A stretch of DNA of 64,000 nt from Rheinheimera sp. MM224 (GCF_947090785.1 NZ_OX352320.1:682001-746000), one strand, 5' to 3'. Shown: positions 1 through 7,163, numbered from the stretch's first letter. Translations and numbers: made by a program. The notes: generated from the sequence alone by a model not told the origin.

Positions 1-1056
1 TTAGCGGCCTTATTGCATAATTTACAACAAGTCCGTGCTGCAGCTCCGAATAGTAAAGTGCTGGCGGTATTAAAAGCCAACGCCTATGGCCATGGTTTAC
101 TGAAAGTGGCCGAACAGCTAAAAGACGCCAGTGCTTTTGGTGTGGCCCGTATCGATGAAGCCTTGATGCTGCGCGCTGGTGGCATAGTCAAACCTATAGT
201 ACTGCTGGAAGGTTTTTTCCATGCGGACGAATTGCCGCAAGTGGTTGCCAGTAACTTGCAGGTGGTAGTGCATCATCCAAGTCAGGTTGAGGCACTGGTT
301 GCAGCTGCATTGGATTCACCTGTGCATGTCTGGCTAAAAATGGACAGCGGTATGCACCGCTTAGGTTTATTACCGGAGCAGTTTCTGCAGGCCTATCAGC
401 AGTTGTGCCAAAGCCCGAATGTGATCCAGCCGATGCGGCTGATGACTCATTTTGCCAGCGCTGATGAACTGACTGTTGATAGCACCCAACAGCAGATCGA
501 TCTTTTTATGAAAACTGTTGAAGGTTTGGCTGGCGAGCTTTGTCTGGCCAATTCTGCCGGCACTCTTGCCTGGCCGCAAAGTCATGGCCACTGGATCCGT
601 CCCGGTTTAGCTTTATACGGCGTTTCGCCGATGGAGCAGGGCAGGGCTGAGCAACATCAGTTAAAAGCCGTGATGAGCTTTAGCAGCAGCGTGATTGCTG
701 TGCGTGACGTCAAGCAAGGTGACAAAGTAGGTTATGGCGGTACCTGGACTGCGCCTGCTGATACCCGCGTGGCAGTTGTAGCTGTTGGTTATGGTGATGG
801 TTATCCAAGAGCGGCAAGCAATGGCTGTCCTGTACTGATTAAAGGCCAACGTTATCCGATAGTTGGACGTGTCTCTATGGATATGACCACAGTAGATATT
901 GGCAATGCTGATGTGCAGATTGGTGACGAAGTGCTGTTATGGGGCGCTAATTTGCCGGTCGAAGAAATTGCAGAGCAGGTGCAGACTATTCCTTACGAGT
1001 TGCTATGTAATATCACCAGCAGGGTCGAATTCCGCTATCTGAATGCAGAATCCTAA
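1..1056 (+). CDS. alr: alanine racemase, 5' end cut by window edge
   Basis: Cytosolic PLP-dependent alanine racemase supplying D-alanine for peptidoglycan. The reading frame is open from base 1, and against E. coli Alr only about 7-9 N-terminal residues are missing. The PLP lysine sits in VLKANAYGHG (bases 73-75), the catalytic tyrosine in VGYGDGYPR, and the C-terminal SMDM and TSRVEFRY segments are intact. A start at TTG 13 would fall inside the first conserved segment and is not credible. The gene ends at a strong hairpin shared with the convergent cheX-like gene. Alr and its catabolic paralogue DadX cannot be separated from sequence alone; Alr is the default. Confidence 0.93.
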   Translation, partial: LAALLHNLQQVRAAAPNSKVLAVLKANAYGHGLLKVAEQLKDASAFGVARIDEALMLRAGGIVKPIVLLEGFFHADELPQVVASNLQVVVHHPSQVEALVAAALDSPVHVWLKMDSGMHRLGLLPEQFLQAYQQLCQSPNVIQPMRLMTHFASADELTVDSTQQQIDLFMKTVEGLAGELCLANSAGTLAWPQSHGHWIRPGLALYGVSPMEQGRAEQHQLKAVMSFSSSVIAVRDVKQGDKVGYGGTWTAPADTRVAVVAVGYGDGYPRAASNGCPVLIKGQRYPIVGRVSMDMTTVDIGNADVQIGDEVLLWGANLPVEEIAEQVQTIPYELLCNITSRVEFRYLNAES

Positions 1057-1061
1057 ATAGC

Positions 1062-1088
1062 AAAAAGCCGACTGAAGTCGGCTTTTTT
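1062..1088. terminator. bidirectional rho-independent terminator
   Basis: Stem AAGCCGAC / GTCGGCTT with loop TGAA, preceded by an A-run and followed by a T-run, so it can serve alr on the plus strand and the convergent cheX-like gene on the minus strand. Confidence 0.9.
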
Positions 1089-1104
1089 GTAAGCACAGAT
1101 CAAA

Positions 1105-1569
1105 TTATTCGTCGAAGCTGACTTCAATAAACACTTTGCCGAAGTCTGAATCAAATGGCATCAGAATTTTCGCGCCAGTGGTTTTATGAGTGATGGTGTG
1201 GCCTTTACCTGATACGACAACAGGGGTCGCCATGCTGAATTCGTGGCCTTTTTCGCCAAGAATACGCTTCGCACCACCAGTGACCATATTAGTGATTTCG
1301 CCGACCATATCAGTGACGTCTTCATTAATTTTGTCAGGTTTTTCGCCTAACATTCTGGACATGATTTCCAGCGCTAAAGATTCTTCAAAAGTGACTGAGA
1401 ACGACCCTTTTGTGGTTGGGCCTATCATACCAATCAAACCTGATACTTCACCGCGAGCCTGTTCGTCTTTCTTTAATCGTGGCTGCCCTGGCACAATTTT
1501 AGTATTGGCCATGGTACCTAACACATTGACTAACGAAGAGAGAAACGGATTTACATACTCAACATTCAT
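1105..1569 (-). CDS. cheX: CheX-like chemotaxis phosphatase
   Basis: 154 residues of the CheC/CheX/FliY phosphatase fold. Family members dephosphorylate CheY-P or act on other receiver domains. The signature E-x-x-N appears once, at residues 91-94 in GEITNMVTGGAK, as expected for CheX rather than the two-motif CheC. There is no signal peptide or membrane segment. The gene stands alone, converges on alr, and is not near a che operon, so its receiver-domain partner is unknown. In gammaproteobacteria such solitary CheX proteins may serve signalling other than flagellar chemotaxis. Family assignment is firm; physiological role is inferred. Confidence 0.85.
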   Translation of the reverse strand: MNVEYVNPFLSSLVNVLGTMANTKIVPGQPRLKKDEQARGEVSGLIGMIGPTTKGSFSVTFEESLALEIMSRMLGEKPDKINEDVTDMVGEITNMVTGGAKRILGEKGHEFSMATPVVVSGKGHTITHKTTGAKILMPFDSDFGKVFIEVSFDE

Positions 1570-1700
1570 TTAATTAGCCTGTTCGGAGTCTGGACCTGAT
1601 TGCATTGCCAACTTCAAGATTAGGTGGCTATGTTATATAACACAAGTCTAGCTTATTGTTTTGGTATGAATTTTTCTAAGTTATTTACAATTTTATGCTG

Positions 1701-1733
1701 TTCTGGTCACTAAAATAGCCAGTGTGACCAGAA
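1701..1733 (-). terminator. hairpin after zur, possible terminator
   Basis: Ten-base inverted repeat TTCTGGTCAC / GTGACCAGAA just downstream of the zur stop on the minus strand. There is no clear T-run, so termination is probable rather than certain. Confidence 0.5.
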
Positions 1734-1747
1734 GGCGTCAAGAGGAT

Positions 1748-2197
1748 TCAGTCGTTTGACGCTTTTTTCAGACAGCTTTGGCAACTTCCATGAGCTTCCA
1801 CAGTTTGTCTTTGAATTAAAAAGCCTTTTTCTGAGGCTAATTTAACAAATTCTTGCTGCAATGGGGAGGAATGCAATTCTTCCACATGGCCACACTGATC
1901 ACAGATCAACAATTGCGCTGGGTGATGCTGTTCAAAGTGATGGCAAAGCAAAAAAGCGTTGGTTGATTCAATTTTGTGAATAAAACCCTGCTCAGTCAGA
2001 AAATCCAAAGCCCGATAAATAGTGGCAGGTTTGGCCGCTGGTTCACTGGCTTTTAATTGTTCCAGTAATTCATATGCACCAATACCACCGTGTGTGTCCG
2101 CCAATAAACGAAACACTTTTTCACGAATGGTGGTAAAGCGCGCGCCATTAACATCACAAATATGGCGGGCCCTGGTGACCAAAGATTCAATCGACAT
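1748..2197 (-). CDS. zur: zinc uptake regulator, Fur family
   Basis: 149-residue Fur-family repressor, called Zur from its overall similarity to E. coli Zur. An N-terminal winged helix (residues about 15-80, including the PATIYRALDFL recognition region) precedes a metal-binding and dimerisation half. The structural zinc cysteines are C99-x-x-C102 and C139-x-x-C142, with the histidine-rich CHHFEQHH segment between the domains. In E. coli, Zur with zinc represses znuABC and alternative ribosomal proteins; none of those targets are in this window. The gene is monocistronic and divergent from the glycosyltransferase gene. Fur or PerR are less likely alternatives. Confidence 0.9.
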   Translation of the reverse strand: MSIESLVTRARHICDVNGARFTTIREKVFRLLADTHGGIGAYELLEQLKASEPAAKPATIYRALDFLTEQGFIHKIESTNAFLLCHHFEQHHPAQLLICDQCGHVEELHSSPLQQEFVKLASEKGFLIQRQTVEAHGSCQSCLKKASND

Positions 2198-2502
2198 AAC
2201 TCAGCTCACTCTTGTAGCAATGGTGGCAGTTTATCACAGAAGTTTGCCCGCTCCAGCTTTTGAGTGGGGATTTCCTGATACAAAACAGAAGTTAAGAGTT
2301 TATCCGGCTCTAATTAATCTATCCATGAATCGATGGTATTTTTCATTATATGGTTTTCCGTTAATTTATGGTTAATGAAGAGCTTGTTATTCTGCGCCAA
2401 GGCAACTAATATGCCGCGCGCCCAAATTCAGGTTGTTACCAAAGGGTAACAAATGATTACAGTCAGCTCTGGGCACAAGCATAAACTAATGAGCAACTTT
2501 GC
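2198..2502. other. intergenic region between divergent zur and glycosyltransferase genes
   Basis: About 305 bases with promoters presumably on both strands. It is AT-rich around 2340-2400 and has a short CCAT-N6-ATGG palindrome near 2322-2337. No RNA gene or convincing small ORF was seen. Confidence 0.5.
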
Positions 2503-3330
2503 ATGTTGAAACAGCGTCCCATGGTTAATCCAACAGTTATTCCAAAAATTATTCACTATGTTTGGGTAGGTAATTCACCAAAAACAGAACTGGCTTTGCG
2601 CTGTATTGCCAGCTGGAAAAAGTTTTTACCGGACTATCAAATCATTGAATGGAATAATGAGCGTCTTGCTGCCCTGAGCAACCGTTATGCTCATGAAGCT
2701 TTTGCGGCAAAAAAATGGGCTTTTGTATCAGATTATCTGCGTTTGTATGCTTTGCAGCAGTTTGGTGGTTTTTACTTTGATACCGATTTAGAGTTGACTG
2801 CAGATTTAGACTCCTTCCGTCAGCATGGTTTTGTCACAGGCTTTGAAAGCTTTAAAGGCCGCACAGCGCCGGTTACTGCCATGATGGGCGCAGTCCCTGG
2901 CCATGATATTATCCAAAGTTTGCTGAGCGCCTACGATACCAAATCATTTTATAAAACAGATGGCTCAGAAGATTTAACGCCAAATACCGGCCTTATCAGC
3001 GATTTGTTTGCCCGCGACTTTGGTTTGCATAAACCTTACCGGGGAGATCAGCTTTGCTATCTGTCGGCCGATGCCTGTATCTATCCAAGCCATTACTTCT
3101 GTACGCCAGAAACGGGCAAAGAAAACTTCAGCATCCATCACTTTAACGGCTCCTGGTTTGAAGAATACAGCCGGAAATTGCTGGTGTATCTGGCGGGTTA
3201 TCAGTTGCTGCGGTTAAAACGCAATAAAGTTCGTACCGGCGAATTACCCTTAAAAAAGGGTGAGAGAAAAATAGCTTTGCTGGAGCTGAGTTCGCGTTAC
3301 AGTTTGTTGCTGCTTAAATCTCAGGCTTGA
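2503..3330 (+). CDS. glycosyltransferase with DXD sugar-binding motif
   Basis: 275 residues resembling the Gly_transf_sug/OCH1-like family (capsular or LPS-type sugar transferases). The N-terminus carries the family opening IPKIIHYVWVG (residues 13-23), followed by SDYLRLYAL and the metal/nucleotide-sugar motif DTD at residues 93-95 (FGGFYFDTDLEL). No signal peptide, so it should act at the cytoplasmic face on a surface glycan precursor. It is a single gene without other glycan genes nearby, so donor and acceptor cannot be named. M7 is an alternative start; neither has a strong ribosome site. Confidence 0.85.
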   Translation: MLKQRPMVNPTVIPKIIHYVWVGNSPKTELALRCIASWKKFLPDYQIIEWNNERLAALSNRYAHEAFAAKKWAFVSDYLRLYALQQFGGFYFDTDLELTADLDSFRQHGFVTGFESFKGRTAPVTAMMGAVPGHDIIQSLLSAYDTKSFYKTDGSEDLTPNTGLISDLFARDFGLHKPYRGDQLCYLSADACIYPSHYFCTPETGKENFSIHHFNGSWFEEYSRKLLVYLAGYQLLRLKRNKVRTGELPLKKGERKIALLELSSRYSLLLLKSQA

Positions 3331-3365
3331 TCCTCGCTAAAACTTGTTTTGTGCTGAGCTTTACA

Positions 3366-3394
3366 CTGAAATACCTGGCCGTCTGGGGTATACT
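3366..3394 (+). promoter_or_regulatory. candidate sigma-70 promoter for dusA
   Basis: CTGAAA, 17 bases, then TATACT (3389-3394), about 70 bases before the dusA start. The -10 is good and the -35 is weak. Confidence 0.4.
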
Positions 3395-3464
3395 CGCGCG
3401 ATTTTTCTACACTCTGTATTCAGAGCTGCAGAAAGCAGCAGATTAACCAGATGGCAGCCGTTTT

Positions 3465-4466
3465 ATGACTAGTTCGAATACTCCCACTTCAAAGCCTGTG
3501 ACTATGGATCACCGTTTCAGCATTGCCCCTATGCTGGACTGGACGGACAAACATTGTCGCTATTTTCATCGGTTGTTGTCTGAACATGCGGTGCTTTATA
3601 CCGAGATGGTGACCACAGGTGCCATCATTTACGGTCAGGGCGATTATCTGGCTTTTAATGAAGAAGAGCATCCTGTGGTAGTGCAGCTGGGTGGTTCTGA
3701 TCCTAAAGATATGGCGCACAGTGCTAAGCTTTGCCAGGAACGGGGTTACGACGCTATCAATATCAACGTCGGTTGTCCGTCGGACAGAGTGCAAAACGGT
3801 ATGTTTGGCGCTTGTCTTATGGCCAAACCTGAATTGGTCGCAGCTTGTATCCATGAAATGCGCTCTGTGGTGGATATTCCTGTCACAGTAAAAAGTCGTA
3901 TAGGTATTGATGATCACGACAGCTATCAGTTTTTAGTGGACTTTGTCGGCACTATTGCAGAATCTGGCTGTAACCAGTTTATCGTGCATGCCCGTAAAGC
4001 CTGGTTGAGTGGTTTAAGCCCTAAAGAGAACCGCGAAATTCCACCACTGGATTACGAACGGGTGTATCAGCTGAAAAAAGATTTCCCGCAGTTAGATATC
4101 TCCATCAATGGTGGCGTTAAAACGTTGGCTGATTGTTTAACCCACTTACAGCATGTAGATGGTGTGATGGTGGGCCGTGAGGCGTACAGCAACCCGTTGA
4201 TGCTGGCGCAAATTGATGCTGCTATTTATAACAACCCACGCGCTGTGCCAACGCCGCATCAGGTGGTTGAGCTGATGTTGCCTTATATTGAGCGTCAAAT
4301 GGCGCAGGGCGCGCGTTTCTGGCACATAGCACGACATATGCTGGGGTTGTTTCAGGGCGTGCCAGGTGCCCGTTTATGGCGGCGGCATTTAAGTGAAATT
4401 GGCCACTTACCGACCAGTGGTCCACAGGTGATGCTGGACGCGCTGAAAAAGGTGCCGCAGCTTTAA
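3465..4466 (+). CDS. dusA: tRNA-dihydrouridine(20/20a) synthase
   Basis: FMN-dependent enzyme reducing uridines 20/20a in the tRNA D-loop, cytosolic. A TIM-barrel N-terminal domain begins with the FMN-binding APMLDWTD (residues 21-28), and the catalytic cysteine is C104 in [12 protein letters not shown]. The C-terminal helical domain ends in the DusA-type HLSEIG region. The specific TEMVTTGA and [20 protein letters not shown] segments favour DusA over DusB/DusC. The chosen ATG adds about 13 residues ahead of M14 ([11 protein letters not shown]), which is a possible true start. The gene stands alone and is closed by a strong terminator. Confidence 0.93.
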   Translation: MTSSNTPTSKPVTMDHRFSIAPMLDWTDKHCRYFHRLLSEHAVLYTEMVTTGAIIYGQGDYLAFNEEEHPVVVQLGGSDPKDMAHSAKLCQERGYDAININVGCPSDRVQNGMFGACLMAKPELVAACIHEMRSVVDIPVTVKSRIGIDDHDSYQFLVDFVGTIAESGCNQFIVHARKAWLSGLSPKENREIPPLDYERVYQLKKDFPQLDISINGGVKTLADCLTHLQHVDGVMVGREAYSNPLMLAQIDAAIYNNPRAVPTPHQVVELMLPYIERQMAQGARFWHIARHMLGLFQGVPGARLWRRHLSEIGHLPTSGPQVMLDALKKVPQL

Positions 4467-4487
4467 TAGTGTGAATATCAAATATTC

Positions 4488-4517
4488 AAAAAGTGGTGAA
4501 ATTCACCACTTTTTTGT
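4488..4517 (+). terminator. rho-independent terminator after dusA
   Basis: Stem AAAAAGTGGTGAA / TTCACCACTTTTT with a one-base centre and a T-run. It separates dusA from the sigma-54-type unit that follows. Confidence 0.9.
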
Positions 4518-4603
4518 TTTTAGTCTTTTGGTGTTTTATTGGAAAATAGGTTGAATTAATTTTAAGTTCATAATTATCAATGGCTTAAAAATTAATTTCA
4601 GTG

Positions 4604-4618
4604 TGGCACGCACCTTGA
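4604..4618 (+). promoter_or_regulatory. sigma-54-like -24/-12 promoter for the 88-codon gene
   Basis: TGGCACG-CACC-TTGA matches the RpoN consensus TGGCACG-N4-TTGC with exact GG-to-G spacing and one mismatch (A for C in the -12 GC). It lies about 45 bases before the start codon in AT-rich DNA. An RpoN promoter needs an enhancer-binding activator; none is encoded nearby. Confidence 0.6.
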
Positions 4619-4660
4619 AATAGAGATAGTGAACTTCACTACTCATTAAGGAGCACGACC

Positions 4661-4927
4661 ATGAAAACACTTGCTACGTTAGTCCTTGTTACCGCTGCGG
4701 CTTTTGCTGCTACCCCATCAGTACAAGCCAATGAACTGAGCTTACCTTCAGTCAATACACAAGCTGTCAGCGCTTTTGCTGCTGAACTGATGAGCCAGCA
4801 AATGGCTGAGTTAAAAGTTGCGATTCTGGAGCAAAGCCAAAAAGCTCTGGCCGAACTGGAAAGCACTTTAGTGACCACCACCGAAACTGAAAAAGAAGCT
4901 GTAATCGCAGTAGCTAAGGTGGACTAA
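4661..4927 (+). CDS. small exported helical protein (88 aa), unknown function
   Basis: Begins with a classical Sec signal peptide (MKTLATLVLVTAAAFAA, cleavage expected after VQA near residue 23). A mature part of about 65 residues follows, rich in Ala, Glu, Gln and Leu and predicted to be wholly helical (LMSQQMAELKVAILEQSQKA). It should therefore be periplasmic. The ribosome site AAGGAGCACGACC precedes the ATG. The next gene starts two bases after this stop, so they form one transcript behind the sigma-54-like promoter and in front of a terminator. I do not recognise the family. A periplasmic stress or adaptor protein is a guess from context. Confidence 0.7.
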   Translation: MKTLATLVLVTAAAFAATPSVQANELSLPSVNTQAVSAFAAELMSQQMAELKVAILEQSQKALAELESTLVTTTETEKEAVIAVAKVD

Positions 4928-4929
4928 GG

Positions 4930-5055
4930 ATGCTGAGCTTAACATTAGGGTTGTTGGGTCTGTTTTTATTGCCCGTAGTTAGTGTTGGCCTGGTGTCTGT
5001 GATCTGGCATTGGTTATTACCCCCTTTCGATATTCCTGGCTCAACCCGGTTTTAA
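4930..5055 (+). CDS. 41-aa single-span membrane protein
   Basis: A short ORF beginning two bases after the 88-codon gene, with the upstream gene's end (CTAAGG) acting as part of its ribosome site. It encodes one strongly hydrophobic helix (about residues 2-30, LTLGLLGLFLLPVVSVGLVS) and a short polar tail ending PGSTRF. The stop codon lies within the loop of the terminator hairpin. Family unknown. Tight coupling to the upstream exported protein suggests a membrane partner for it. Confidence 0.6.
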   Translation: MLSLTLGLLGLFLLPVVSVGLVSVIWHWLLPPFDIPGSTRF

Positions 5056-5078
5056 GTAGTACCGGGTTTTGTTTTTTT
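5043..5078 (+). terminator. rho-independent terminator overlapping a stop codon
   Basis: Stem AACCCGGT / ACCGGGTT followed by TTGTTTTTTT. The ten-base loop contains the TAA of the 41-codon ORF, so the transcript ends immediately after translation. Confidence 0.85.
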
Positions 5079-5410
5079 AAGTCCTTTTCTGCTTTCCTGT
5101 TTGCACCTGTCGATCCCTTTATTTCTGCCAATTTTCAAACTCTTCTGTAGTGCCATCCTGCTGCATTTGCATGTCTGAATTTAGCCATAATTGCCTGTTT
5201 TTAAATCAACTAAAAAGTGGTTAAAAATACCATTTATGTGTTTTGAATAAAATTTGAGCTATAGGTGTTTTCATTTGAAATGTTTAAATATCATTTAAAA
5301 ACAACGATTTAAAATTTATTTTTAAGTTGGCATAACAGCTGCAATACATAGATATCAACAGATGAACTGATGATGAATTAAACCACTAACTAAGATTGAG
5401 GATAGTCAAA
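5056..5410. other. AT-rich regulatory region before the micropeptide array
   Basis: About 355 bases without a gene. It holds the preceding terminator, then a strongly AT-rich stretch from about 5190 to 5330 that could accommodate IHF and an RpoN activator, then the sigma-54-like promoter at 5327-5345 and a 65-base leader. Confidence 0.5.
5327..5345 (+). promoter_or_regulatory. sigma-54-like promoter for the micropeptide/PspC operon
   Basis: TTGGCATAACAGCTGCAA carries the -24 GG and -12 GC dinucleotides at the exact RpoN spacing, within TTGGCA and CTGCA boxes. It lies 65 bases before the first micropeptide. Enterobacterial psp operons are RpoN/PspF-dependent, so a sigma-54 promoter ahead of a pspC gene is biologically consistent. 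Confidence 0.65.
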
Positions 5411-5485
5411 ATGGAAATAGCAGCACTGATGGTTGTATTAGCTTGGTTCGGCATTGTTGGCAGCTGGGCTGCAGACGAAGTCTAA
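5411..5485 (+). CDS. tandem membrane micropeptide, copy 1 (24 aa)
   Basis: 24-codon ORF opening MEIAALMVVLAW and ending WAADEV: one hydrophobic helix with an acidic tail. Ribosome site GAGGATAGTCAAA. The protein is identical to copy 3 although four codons differ synonymously and the stop changes from TAA to TGA, which shows selection on the peptide. First gene of a five-gene unit ending in pspC. No family recognised. Confidence 0.8.
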   Translation: MEIAALMVVLAWFGIVGSWAADEV

Positions 5486-5495
5486 ATAACAAAGC

Positions 5496-5511
5496 GCTGG
5501 TGAGTATCAGC
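5496..5511 (+). other. intercistronic hairpin 1 in the micropeptide operon
   Basis: GCTGGT-GAGT-ATCAGC, a six-base stem with one G-U pair, eleven bases after the copy-1 stop. The same structure recurs after copy 2. It could protect or space the mRNA between equal cistrons. Confidence 0.55.
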
Positions 5512-5546
5512 AAAATCGCAAAAACATAAACGAGAGGAGAGTCAAA

Positions 5547-5621
5547 ATGGAAATGGTAGCACTGATGGTTGTTTTAGCATGGTTCGGCATTGTAGGTAGC
5601 TGGGCTGCAGACGAAGTCTAA
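5547..5621 (+). CDS. tandem membrane micropeptide, copy 2 (24 aa)
   Basis: Same length and layout as copies 1 and 3, with two conservative changes near the N-terminus (MEMVALMVV instead of MEIAALMVV). The rest, WFGIVGSWAADEV, is invariant. Ribosome site GAGGAGAGTCAAA. Start-to-start spacing from copy 1 is 136 bases, so the whole cistron plus spacer was duplicated. Confidence 0.8.
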   Translation: MEMVALMVVLAWFGIVGSWAADEV

Positions 5622-5631
5622 TTAGCTAAGC

Positions 5632-5647
5632 GCTGATATGAATCAGC
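5632..5647 (+). other. intercistronic hairpin 2 in the micropeptide operon
   Basis: GCTGAT-ATGA-ATCAGC, a perfect six-base stem with four-base loop, at the same distance from the preceding stop as hairpin 1. Compared with hairpin 1 the left arm differs by one base, and pairing is kept. Confidence 0.55.
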
Positions 5648-5686
5648 AAAAGCACAAAATATAAACGGCAGGTAAGGAGAGTCAAA

Positions 5687-5761
5687 ATGGAAATAGCAGC
5701 ACTGATGGTTGTTTTAGCATGGTTTGGCATTGTAGGCAGCTGGGCTGCAGACGAAGTCTGA
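5687..5761 (+). CDS. tandem membrane micropeptide, copy 3 (24 aa)
   Basis: Protein identical to copy 1. Codons 9, 11, 13 and 16 differ from copy 1 by silent changes only. Ribosome site AAGGAGAGTCAAA. Start-to-start distance from copy 2 is 140 bases. Followed after 32 bases by a different 31-residue membrane peptide. Confidence 0.8.
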   Translation: MEIAALMVVLAWFGIVGSWAADEV

Positions 5762-5793
5762 ATGGGTTTAGCCGGTTTAGGGAGGAGCAGGAC

Positions 5794-5889
5794 ATGTCGC
5801 TAATTATTATCAACATTGTCGTGGTCTGGGCTTTAGCTGGTTTGATGTGGATGCTGGATAAAGCAGTACATAACAAGATTGAGGAGTAA
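5794..5889 (+). CDS. 31-aa single-span membrane peptide
   Basis: Preceded by a very strong ribosome site (GGGAGGAGCAGGAC). It encodes one hydrophobic helix (residues 3-21, LIIINIVVVWALAGLMWML) and a charged tail DKAVHNKIEE. The end of this gene (GAGGAG) supplies the ribosome site of pspC four bases further on, so the two are translationally linked. Unrelated in sequence to the 24-residue micropeptides. Position next to pspC recalls the small membrane partner PspB, but length and sequence do not match it. Confidence 0.7.
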   Translation: MSLIIINIVVVWALAGLMWMLDKAVHNKIEE

Positions 5890-5893
5890 GAAT

Positions 5894-6103
5894 ATGAGTA
5901 TAGGTCGCGATAAAAATGCCTGGTTTGTGAACAAGGCCAAACGTAAAATTTCAGGTGTATGTGCAGGTTTTGCGGCTTTTTATGAGCAACCCATCTGGTT
6001 AGTCCGCGCAGTTGTGGTATTGCTGGCGTTCTGTTTTCCAGTTGCTGTAGTGGTAGCTTATATCGCAGCTGCGTTAATACTGCCAGAACGTTGGGTGTAC
6101 TAA
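5894..6103 (+). CDS. pspC: stand-alone PspC-domain inner-membrane protein
   Basis: 69 residues consisting of almost nothing but a PspC domain: a short basic N-terminus, KRKISGVCAGFAAFYEQPIW (residues 15-34), then one long hydrophobic span (VRAVVVLLAFCFPVAVVVAY) and ALILPERWVY. E. coli PspC is about 119 residues, has a periplasmic C-terminal part and works with PspB to relieve PspA inhibition of PspF. That C-terminal extension and genes for PspA, PspB and PspF are absent here. ATG 5894 is chosen over an upstream in-frame TTG because GAGGAG precedes it. Likely senses or stabilises stressed inner membrane; the link to the micropeptides rests on operon structure. Confidence 0.85.
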   Translation: MSIGRDKNAWFVNKAKRKISGVCAGFAAFYEQPIWLVRAVVVLLAFCFPVAVVVAYIAAALILPERWVY

Positions 6104-6119
6104 TATGAGTTCGCAAAAA

Positions 6120-6144
6120 CAGGCGACCGGGCAGGTCGCCTGTA
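6120..6144 (+). terminator. hairpin after pspC, weak terminator
   Basis: ACAGGCGACC / GGTCGCCTGT with a five-base loop directly after pspC. The stem is strong but there is no T-run; the ERIC-like repeat begins at its 3' edge. Confidence 0.5.
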
Positions 6145-6269
6145 TAGCCGTCGTATTTGAAGCTGCAGCTTTGTTGACTGCGCCGCTCGCCCCAATCACA
6201 TAGGAACTACTATGCTCATGGGGTCTCGCAACTTGTCGCCGCCCTGCAACTCCAACTACTTAGGCTATA
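6143..6269 (-). repeat. ERIC-like intergenic repeat A
   Basis: About 127 bases reading, on the minus strand, through a TTGCAG box and CCCCATGAGCATAG..CTATGTGATTGGGG to a CTTCAAATACGACGG end. These are the landmarks of the enterobacterial ERIC/IRU element as remembered. It fills the gap between the convergent pspC and prmA genes. Confidence 0.8.
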
Positions 6270-6278
6270 GATAAGGCT

Positions 6279-7163
6279 TTAAACGTTTTTCCGCGCCGTT
6301 AAGCGCACCCATTCTTCTTTGACTGCTACCGGGTCAAACTCAAATTCTGCCGCATACGCATCTATCACCGACTGAGCCTGACTTTCCAGAATGCCGGACA
6401 GCGCCAGTAAGCCACCGGGTTTGACATAAGCACTGATAATGCCGCTCAATTGTGCAAGCGGGCCGGCCAAAATATTCGCCACTACTACATCGGCTTGTAA
6501 TGATGCAGGTTGATCCTTCGGTAAATACAGCTCAATTTGTTGCTCTACGCCGTTGCGGGTAGCGTTGGCGAGGCTGGACTCAATAGCTTGCGGGTCAATG
6601 TCGATACCGACCACACGCTTAGCGCCAAGCTTTAATGCGGCAATACCTAAAATACCTGAGCCACAGCCAAAATCGACCACTAAACTTTGCGACAATTCCT
6701 GCGCATCCAGCCATTCCATACAAAGCGCTGTAGTTGGGTGAGTACCGGTACCAAAAGCCAGGCCAGGGTCGAGCATCACGTTCACTGCCGTTGGGTCTGG
6801 AATATCGCGCCAGCTTGGGCAAACCCATAAACGGTTACCAAAACGGATAGGGTGGAAGTTATCCATCCATTCTCTTTCCCAGTCTTTGTCTTCCAGTTGT
6901 TCCAGCTTGTACTGCACACCGTTTTTGAAAATGGCGGCTTTTTCCAGCTGACGCACCACTTTGTCCATTTTGTGCTCGGCATCAAACAAACCCACTACCA
7001 CAGTGTTTTCCCAATACAAGACTTCACCCGGCAAAGGTTCGTAAATAGGGGTGTCTTTGGCGTCAACAAAACTGACAGCTTGCGCGCCCCAGCTCATCAG
7101 CATATCGCTGACCTGCTCGGCTTGTTTTTCAGTGCTGTTTACGCGTAATTGGATCCACGGCAT
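6279..7163 (-). CDS. prmA: ribosomal protein L11 methyltransferase
   Basis: SAM-dependent methylase that trimethylates ribosomal protein L11. 294 residues from MPWIQLRVN, the conserved enterobacterial PrmA start; a GTG 15 bases upstream is unlikely. The N-terminal L11-recognition domain includes PIYEPLPGE, and the catalytic domain has [12 protein letters not shown], the SAM loop [18 protein letters not shown] and [10 protein letters not shown]. In E. coli prmA is followed by dusB and fis; here it ends at an ERIC-like repeat and the pspC unit instead. It lies downstream of accC with a second ERIC-like repeat between. Confidence 0.95.
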   Translation of the reverse strand: MPWIQLRVNSTEKQAEQVSDMLMSWGAQAVSFVDAKDTPIYEPLPGEVLYWENTVVVGLFDAEHKMDKVVRQLEKAAIFKNGVQYKLEQLEDKDWEREWMDNFHPIRFGNRLWVCPSWRDIPDPTAVNVMLDPGLAFGTGTHPTTALCMEWLDAQELSQSLVVDFGCGSGILGIAALKLGAKRVVGIDIDPQAIESSLANATRNGVEQQIELYLPKDQPASLQADVVVANILAGPLAQLSGIISAYVKPGGLLALSGILESQAQSVIDAYAAEFEFDPVAVKEEWVRLTARKNV

